A DNA stretch of 10,938 bases from Pseudobdellovibrionaceae bacterium (GTDB lineage: Bacteria > Bdellovibrionota > Bdellovibrionia > Bdellovibrionales > Bdellovibrionaceae). Shown here piece by piece: positions 6,160-10,938 of this stretch (position 1 is its first letter; each line of letters starts with the position of its first letter). The notes under the pieces were generated by a model. It was given only the letters and a program-made list of their open reading frames with translations. It was not told where the DNA came from and searched no databases. Position numbers and translations under genes: made by a program. The DNA lies in assembly GCA_947374445.1 (NCBI GenBank), contig CANCBY010000071.1:1-10938 (forward strand), written 5' to 3'.

Positions 6160-7572
6160 ATGGATACCGATTATAAATATGGATTTGTTACTGATATCGA
6201 AACCGACAACGTGGGGCGAGGCCTCAACGAAGATATCATTCGTTTGATTTCTGCAAAAAAAGAAGAGCCTGAGTTCATGCTTGAGTATCGACTCAAGGCG
6301 TATCGCCATTGGCTGACTCTGACTGAGCCTGTTTGGGCTCACGTCAAATATCCTAAAATTGATTTTCAAGATATTTGTTATTACTCCGCCCCTAAAAAAC
6401 AAAATAAAAAACAGTCGTTAGATGAATTGGATCCAGAGTTATTAAAAACTTTTGAGCGGCTCGGAATTCCTCTCACCGAGCAAAAGCGTATTTCAGGTGT
6501 GGCTATGGACGTGGTTTTTGACTCCGTCTCAGTTGGAACCACTCATACCGAAGTTCTCGAAGAGGCCGGTGTGATTTTTTGCTCCATCTCTGAGGCCCTT
6601 AAGAAGCACACCGAGCTCGTTAAAAAACATCTAGGCACAGTTGTCCCTTACACTGACAATTACTATTCGGCTCTGAATGCTGCAGTTTTTACGGACGGAT
6701 CGTTTTGCTATATTCCTAAAGGTGTTCGTTGCCCGATTGATCTTTCAACGTATTTTCGCATCAACGCTTCTGATACAGGTCAATTTGAACGCACACTTCT
6801 GGTGGCTGACGAAGGAAGTTTCGTAAATTATCTTGAGGGCTGCACGGCTCCTCAGCGGGATGAAAATCAGCTGCATGCTGCGGTCGTTGAGCTAGTAGCG
6901 ATGGAAAATGCTGAAATCAAATACTCGACAGTGCAAAACTGGTACACCGGCGACAAAGAGGGCCGTGGTGGCATCTACAATTTTGTGACTAAGCGTGGAA
7001 AGTGCGTTGGTCGCAGATCAAAAATTTCGTGGACTCAAGTCGAGAGCGGCTCTGCGATTACTTGGAAGTACCCGTCGGTAATTTTGCAAGGCGATCATTC
7101 TGAGGGCGCATTTTATTCGGTCGCTCTGACTCATGATCATATGCAAGCAGACACTGGCACAAAGATGATCCATATAGGTAAAAACACAAAGAGCACCATC
7201 ATTTCCAAAGGGATATCCACAGGGTTTTCCTCAAACTCGTATCGCGGGCAAGTAAAAATCATGCCTTCGGCAGAGAATGCTCGAAATTACTCACAATGTG
7301 ATTCGATGTTGGTGGGCGATAAATGCTCGGCAAACACTTATCCTTACATTGAAGTTAAAAATAAAACTGCCACTTTGGAGCACGAGGCCTCGACTTCTCG
7401 GATCAGCGAAGACCAAATATTTTATTTGCGCTCGCGAGGCCTTAGCACAGAGGACTCGATCTCGATGCTAGTGAATGGTTTTTGTAAAGATGTATTTAAG
7501 CAGTTGCCTCTCGAGTTTGCGGTTGAAGCCGTAAAGCTTATTGAAATGAAACTTGAAAATTCTGTCGGCTAA
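6160..7572 (+). CDS. sufB: Fe-S cluster assembly scaffold subunit SufB
   Basis: SufB is the core scaffold of the cytoplasmic SufBC2D complex. It accepts persulfide sulfur and builds the nascent cluster at its interface with SufD. The 470-residue protein shows the helical N-terminal segment with EYRLKAYRHW (42-51), then the beta-helix with NYLEGCTAPQRDENQLHAAVVE (Cys228), the GSAITWKYPS and DTGTKMIHIGKNTKSTIISKG stretches, and NYSQCDSMLVGDKC with Cys380 and Cys389, then LEHEASTSRI with Glu409. Cys380 and Glu409 match E. coli Cys405 and Glu434, which are essential for cluster assembly; both are offset by 25 residues, consistent with the shorter N-terminal part (E. coli 495). The C-terminus keeps the very conserved MLVNGFCKDVFKQLPLEFA region. 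AGGA lies 4 bases before the ATG. It follows the Rrf2 gene by 6 bp and precedes sufC by 20 bp. Confidence 0.98.
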   Translation: MDTDYKYGFVTDIETDNVGRGLNEDIIRLISAKKEEPEFMLEYRLKAYRHWLTLTEPVWAHVKYPKIDFQDICYYSAPKKQNKKQSLDELDPELLKTFERLGIPLTEQKRISGVAMDVVFDSVSVGTTHTEVLEEAGVIFCSISEALKKHTELVKKHLGTVVPYTDNYYSALNAAVFTDGSFCYIPKGVRCPIDLSTYFRINASDTGQFERTLLVADEGSFVNYLEGCTAPQRDENQLHAAVVELVAMENAEIKYSTVQNWYTGDKEGRGGIYNFVTKRGKCVGRRSKISWTQVESGSAITWKYPSVILQGDHSEGAFYSVALTHDHMQADTGTKMIHIGKNTKSTIISKGISTGFSSNSYRGQVKIMPSAENARNYSQCDSMLVGDKCSANTYPYIEVKNKTATLEHEASTSRISEDQIFYLRSRGLSTEDSISMLVNGFCKDVFKQLPLEFAVEAVKLIEMKLENSVG

Positions 7573-7592
7573 TTAAGAGCAAGGATAAAGAT

Positions 7593-8348
7593 ATGTTGTT
7601 AGAAATTAAAGACCTTCACGCTAAAATTGATGAAAAAGAAATTTTGAAGGGCCTTTCTCTAAAAGTAAACGCCGGCGAAGTGCATGCGATCATGGGGCCT
7701 AATGGCTCGGGCAAAAGCACGCTGTCTAAAGTTCTTGCCGGCCATCCTTCGTATGAAGTGACTTCGGGCGAAGTGAATTTTGAGATCAACTTTAAAATGC
7801 AAAATCTTCTTGAGCTCGAGCCAGACATGAGAGCCAAAGAGGGCGTCTTTTTAGCGATGCAATACCCAGTTGAAGTTCCGGGCGTTTCGAACTTCAAATT
7901 TTTGCACACAGCATTTAATTCGGTTGCAACTCATCAGGGCGCAGAAGCCATGTCCGAAGAGGACTTTCGTCTTTTGCTCACTGAAAAAATGAAAGTCGTT
8001 TCAATGAAGCAAGACTTCGTTGATCGCTCGGTCAATGTCGGTTTTTCTGGCGGCGAAAAAAAGCGCAATGAAATTTTACAGATGGCCGTGCTTTCACCCA
8101 AGCTTGCTCTTCTAGATGAAACTGATTCAGGTCTTGATATCGATGCTCTTAAAGTTGTCGCTGAAGGCGTTAACAAACTAAGAACTAAAGACAATGCTGT
8201 GATCTTAGTCACTCACTATCAGCGTCTTTTAGACCATATTAAACCTGATTTTGTGCATGTCTTAGCGGGTGGTAAAATTATTAAAACGGGTGGTCCAGAG
8301 CTGGCTTTACAGCTTGAAAAGCAGGGCTATGATTGGCTTTTGCAATGA
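7593..8348 (+). CDS. sufC: Fe-S cluster assembly ATPase SufC
   Basis: SufC is the ABC-type ATPase of the SufBC2D complex. ATP binding drives its dimerisation and opens the SufB-SufD interface for cluster building; despite its fold it is not a transporter. The 251 residues contain Walker A GPNGSGKS (35-42), the Q-loop region around Gln90 in AMQYPVEVPGV, the signature FSGGEKKRNEI (151-161) in its SufC-specific form, Walker B LALLDETDSGLD (171-182) and the switch His208 in VTHY. The length matches E. coli SufC (248). An AAGGA ribosome site lies 7 bases before the ATG. The TGA stop overlaps the sufD start. Confidence 0.98.
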   Translation: MLLEIKDLHAKIDEKEILKGLSLKVNAGEVHAIMGPNGSGKSTLSKVLAGHPSYEVTSGEVNFEINFKMQNLLELEPDMRAKEGVFLAMQYPVEVPGVSNFKFLHTAFNSVATHQGAEAMSEEDFRLLLTEKMKVVSMKQDFVDRSVNVGFSGGEKKRNEILQMAVLSPKLALLDETDSGLDIDALKVVAEGVNKLRTKDNAVILVTHYQRLLDHIKPDFVHVLAGGKIIKTGGPELALQLEKQGYDWLLQ

Positions 8349-9541
8349 TTCAACCGCTTCAGAACTTTCAATTTCCGACACGCAAAAACGAAGACTGGCA
8401 CTATACCAGCTTGCGGGACCTAAGTTCGCAAAATTTCGAACTTGCCACGAAAAGTAATCTTAAATCATTGGTTCGGGCCGAGCTTGTTCTGATGAATTCT
8501 GAGTTTTATAATTTGGTTTTTATTGATGGTGAGTTGAATAAGGAGCTTTCTGATTGGTCCGAGCTTTCTCACATGGCAAAGTTTGTTGATGCTGGTTCTG
8601 AAGCAAGTTCTTCTGATCTTTTGCCACTCGAGACTTTAAATCAGTCTTATTTGCAGCAAGGTCTTGTGCTGACCGTTCCTAAGAATCAGTCGCTCTCAAA
8701 ACCTGTTCAAATTTTATCGGTGGCGACGCAGTCAAAAAAAATGACTCAACCAAAGCTTGCGATAAATCTTGAAGAGGGTTCAAAACTTTCTTTGGTCGAG
8801 AGTTACTCCTCCTTGCAGGGCGGTTCTTGGCAGAATTCTGTCACTAAAATTCATGTGGCTCGTTCTGCAAAGCTTGAATATTTGCGCCTTCAAGAAGAAA
8901 ACAAAGCTTCATTCAACACCGGCCTAACGCGAATTGCGTTGGCAGAGGGCGCTCATTTAGAGTCTTTGTCTTTTACTGTTGGTGCCAAACTTGGCCGTCA
9001 TGATCTTTTGATTTCATTGCAAGGTGAAAATGCTTACGCTCGAGCACAAGGATTGACTTTGGCTTCAGCCGCTCAGCATCTTGATCACAACACTGTGATT
9101 GATCATCAGGTTGGCCATTGCACTACTTCGCAGCTTTATAAGTCAGTGCTGAATGATCAAGCCCGCTCAGTATTTACTGGTATGGTTAAAATTCGTCAGG
9201 GGGCACAAAAGGCCTCATCGGATCAGCTCAATAATAATTTGCTTTTAAGTCGTGAGGCCGAGGCCGACAGCCGTCCTCAGTTAGAGATTTTAGCAGACGA
9301 CGTCAAGGCCACTCATGGCTCGACGGTGGGTCAGCTAAATCCCGAAGAACTTTTTTATCTCTTAAGCCGGGCCATTCCACGCGAGATGGCGCTTGAGATG
9401 TTGAGTCTTGGCTTTGTTCAAGATTTAGTTTTTCAAGTCAGCGATCAAAAAGTGCAAAGCTGGCTTTCTCAGATCTTGCTTAAAAATTATAGAGCTTCAA
9501 ATTTGGTTTCTTCGGTTAATACATCTGGAGAAGCTCAATGA
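8345..9541 (+). CDS. sufD: Fe-S cluster assembly scaffold subunit SufD
   Basis: SufD pairs with SufB to form the beta-helix core of SufBC2D and is needed for iron entry and cluster formation. The 398-residue protein has the N-terminal signature FPTRKNEDWHYTSL (9-22), a central beta-helix with little sharp conservation, and the C-terminal VKATHGSTVGQLNPEELFYLLSRAI region. His324 matches the essential His360 of E. coli SufD. Two positions earlier there is Ala322, where E. coli has Cys358. Leu-rich helices close the protein. I chose the ATG at 8345, which overlaps the sufC stop as ATGA and gives the usual N-terminus; a TTG at 8333 in the same frame would add four residues inside sufC and is less likely. 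No separate ribosome site is seen, so translation probably depends on sufC. Confidence 0.96.
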   Translation: MIQPLQNFQFPTRKNEDWHYTSLRDLSSQNFELATKSNLKSLVRAELVLMNSEFYNLVFIDGELNKELSDWSELSHMAKFVDAGSEASSSDLLPLETLNQSYLQQGLVLTVPKNQSLSKPVQILSVATQSKKMTQPKLAINLEEGSKLSLVESYSSLQGGSWQNSVTKIHVARSAKLEYLRLQEENKASFNTGLTRIALAEGAHLESLSFTVGAKLGRHDLLISLQGENAYARAQGLTLASAAQHLDHNTVIDHQVGHCTTSQLYKSVLNDQARSVFTGMVKIRQGAQKASSDQLNNNLLLSREAEADSRPQLEILADDVKATHGSTVGQLNPEELFYLLSRAIPREMALEMLSLGFVQDLVFQVSDQKVQSWLSQILLKNYRASNLVSSVNTSGEAQ

Positions 9542-10773
9542 GTGGAATGGTAAACGCACAAGCCATTTTAAAAGCGCGAGCAGATTTTCCTGCGCTCACA
9601 CAGCGGGTGCGTGGCAAGCCTTGGGTATATCTTGATAGCGCGGCTTCGGCACTCAAGCCTTGGCCTGTGATTGAGAGAATCGGTCACTACTATACTTACG
9701 AGACAGCAAATATCCATCGCGGAGCATTTTTTGTTGCGGATAGAGCAACAACATTTTTTGAAGAGTCGCGAAGCAAAGTTAAAGCGTTTTTAGGCGCTGC
9801 TCACACTGAAGAAATTATTTTCACCAAAGGAGCTACTGAGTCTATTAACTTAGTCGCTCAAAGTTGGGGTTCCGCTCATCTTAAGGCCGGAGATGAAATT
9901 GTTGTTACCGAAATGGAACATCACGCGAATATCGTTCCGTGGCAGATGATCGCCGATAGAACCGGTGCCGTGCTTAAAGTCATTCCGGTGACTGATGCTG
10001 GTGAATTGGATTCAGCGGCTATGCAAAAAATTATCGGCGCAAAAACTAAGATGGTGGCCGTTACTCATTGTTCAAATGTGCTTGGCACTGTAAATGACAT
10101 TAAAGCGATCTCCAAACTGGCACATTCTTTTGGAGCCTTGGTTCTTGTTGACGGTGCTCAGTATGTCGCGAACTTTAAAGTCGATGTTCAAGAGATTGGC
10201 GCTGACTTTTATGCCTTTTCTTCACATAAAATTTTTGGTCCTTACGGTTCAGGAGTTCTTTATGGAAGAAAAGATCTTTTAGAAAAAATGCCTCCATATC
10301 AAGGCGGTGGCAGCATGATCTCTGAAGTCACCTTTGAAAAAACAACTTACAACTCATTGCCATTTAAATTTGAGGCCGGCACTCCTCATATCGAAGGCGT
10401 TATCGCCCTTGGTGCAGCGATTGATTATATCAACAAGTGGGGATTCGAGGCGATTCATGCTCATGAAGGATCGCTTTTAGCTGAAGCCACACAAAAATTA
10501 TCTGAAATTTCTGGCCTTAAGATTTATGGACAGAGCTTGCACAAGGCACCGATCATATCGTTTGCGCTGGGTTCGATTCACCCCTCAGATGTTGCGCAAA
10601 TCCTTGATCAAGAAAATGTGGCTGTGCGGGCAGGCCATCTTTGTGCCCAGCCTCTAATGCGTCGAATGAAGACCAAGGGTTTTGTGCGCGCGTCGTTTTC
10701 AATTTTTAATCAATCAGCTGATATCGATCAGTTAGTTAAAGCCGTCAGAAAAGCTCAGGAGATGCTGACATGA
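9538..10773 (+). CDS. sufS: Cysteine desulfurase SufS (group II, PLP-dependent)
   Basis: SufS removes sulfur from L-cysteine, giving alanine and an enzyme-bound persulfide that feeds SufB. The 411-residue fold-type I aminotransferase-like protein (E. coli 406) shows EMEHHANIVPWQ with His128, which stacks on PLP, VLVDGAQYV with Asp205 and Gln208, which contact the PLP ring, SSHKIFGPYGSGVLYG with Lys231, which forms the Schiff base, and RAGHLCAQPLMRR with the catalytic Cys369. The short loop around the Cys is typical of group II (SufS/CsdA) rather than group I (IscS/NifS). Group II enzymes usually need a SufE or SufU partner, and none is visible here. The ATG overlaps the sufD stop (ATGA), with GGAG 7 bases upstream; an in-frame ATG at 9547 is a less likely start. 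Confidence 0.97.
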   Translation: MSGMVNAQAILKARADFPALTQRVRGKPWVYLDSAASALKPWPVIERIGHYYTYETANIHRGAFFVADRATTFFEESRSKVKAFLGAAHTEEIIFTKGATESINLVAQSWGSAHLKAGDEIVVTEMEHHANIVPWQMIADRTGAVLKVIPVTDAGELDSAAMQKIIGAKTKMVAVTHCSNVLGTVNDIKAISKLAHSFGALVLVDGAQYVANFKVDVQEIGADFYAFSSHKIFGPYGSGVLYGRKDLLEKMPPYQGGGSMISEVTFEKTTYNSLPFKFEAGTPHIEGVIALGAAIDYINKWGFEAIHAHEGSLLAEATQKLSEISGLKIYGQSLHKAPIISFALGSIHPSDVAQILDQENVAVRAGHLCAQPLMRRMKTKGFVRASFSIFNQSADIDQLVKAVRKAQEMLT

Positions 10774-10938
10774 ATGACCAACAAGTTTTAATTCGAGTTC
10801 AAGCCACGCCCAATCCTAATGCGTGGAAGTTTGTTTTAGACCAACCCGTTTTGACAGAAGGAAAGGCCTCATTTTCAACACCTGAAGAGGCTTTTGGTAA
10901 TCGCATGGCTCTTGATCTGCTTGCAGTCGAGGGTGTTA
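10770..10938 (+). CDS. Nfu/NifU-like Fe-S carrier protein, N-terminal part (cut by right edge)
   Basis: Only the first 56 residues are in the window. They match the start of the Nfu N-terminal domain: VQATPNPNAWKFVLDQPVL (10-28), then the GKASFSTPEEA stretch and N-x-MALDLLAVEGV. Full-length Nfu proteins with this domain usually also carry a C-terminal NifU-like domain with a CxxC motif that holds a transferable 4Fe-4S cluster; that part lies outside the window and is not proven here. The ATG overlaps the sufS stop as ATGA, and AGGAG lies 8 bases upstream (10757-10761), which makes the start convincing. As the sixth gene of the operon it would take clusters from SufBC2D to target proteins. Proteins with only the N-terminal domain also exist, so no symbol is given. 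Confidence 0.88.
   Translation, partial: MNDQQVLIRVQATPNPNAWKFVLDQPVLTEGKASFSTPEEAFGNRMALDLLAVEGV

Noticed and set aside
8333..8344. Earlier TTG start for sufD
   Set aside because: The ATG at 8345 gives an ATGA overlap with sufC, matching the next two junctions, and the usual SufD N-terminus. The TTG adds only four residues encoded inside sufC.

Overview
The window looks like ordinary chromosome of a Gram-negative bacterium. It encodes a Tol envelope system (TolQ, TolR, a TolA/TonB-like protein and TolB), which requires an outer membrane. The moderate GC content by eye, the protein style and the Rrf2-sufBCDS-Nfu layout suggest Bdellovibrionota or a related former deltaproteobacterium. That placement is a low-confidence inference, because no marker gene is present to settle it.

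Left part, minus strand (1-5490). Reading in the direction of transcription, there is a membrane-anchored protein with a glycerophosphodiester-phosphodiesterase (GDPD) fold but a degraded active site (4726-5490). A 118-bp gap follows, holding a hairpin and a good sigma70-type promoter. Next comes a tight tolQ-tolR-tolA-tolB run with gaps of 1 to 7 bp. Seven bases beyond tolB begins glnE, the glutamine synthetase adenylyltransferase/deadenylase, which runs off the left edge. No pal, ybgC or cpoB lies beside the tol genes.

Middle (5491-5727). A 237-bp divergent intergenic region separates the minus-strand genes from the suf operon. It contains only weak promoter-like sequences.

Right part, plus strand (5728-10938). 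This is a six-gene iron-sulfur cluster assembly operon: an Rrf2-family regulator with three cysteines, sufB, sufC, sufD, sufS and the start of an Nfu/NifU-like gene cut by the right edge. SufS supplies sulfur as persulfide, SufBC2D builds the cluster using ATP hydrolysis by SufC, and Nfu probably carries the finished cluster to targets. The Rrf2 protein probably senses cluster status and controls the operon. The last three junctions are 4-bp ATGA overlaps, so these genes are probably translationally coupled.

Nothing here is a clearly new system. The points most worth a second look are the GDPD-fold protein that has lost its catalytic residues, the signal-peptide-like extension on TolQ beside a promoter that predicts an almost leaderless transcript, the lack of Shine-Dalgarno sequences at all three first genes, the tol cluster lacking pal with glnE attached, and the shortened N-terminus of GlnE. 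No tRNA, rRNA, mobile element, CRISPR array or clear long repeat was seen.
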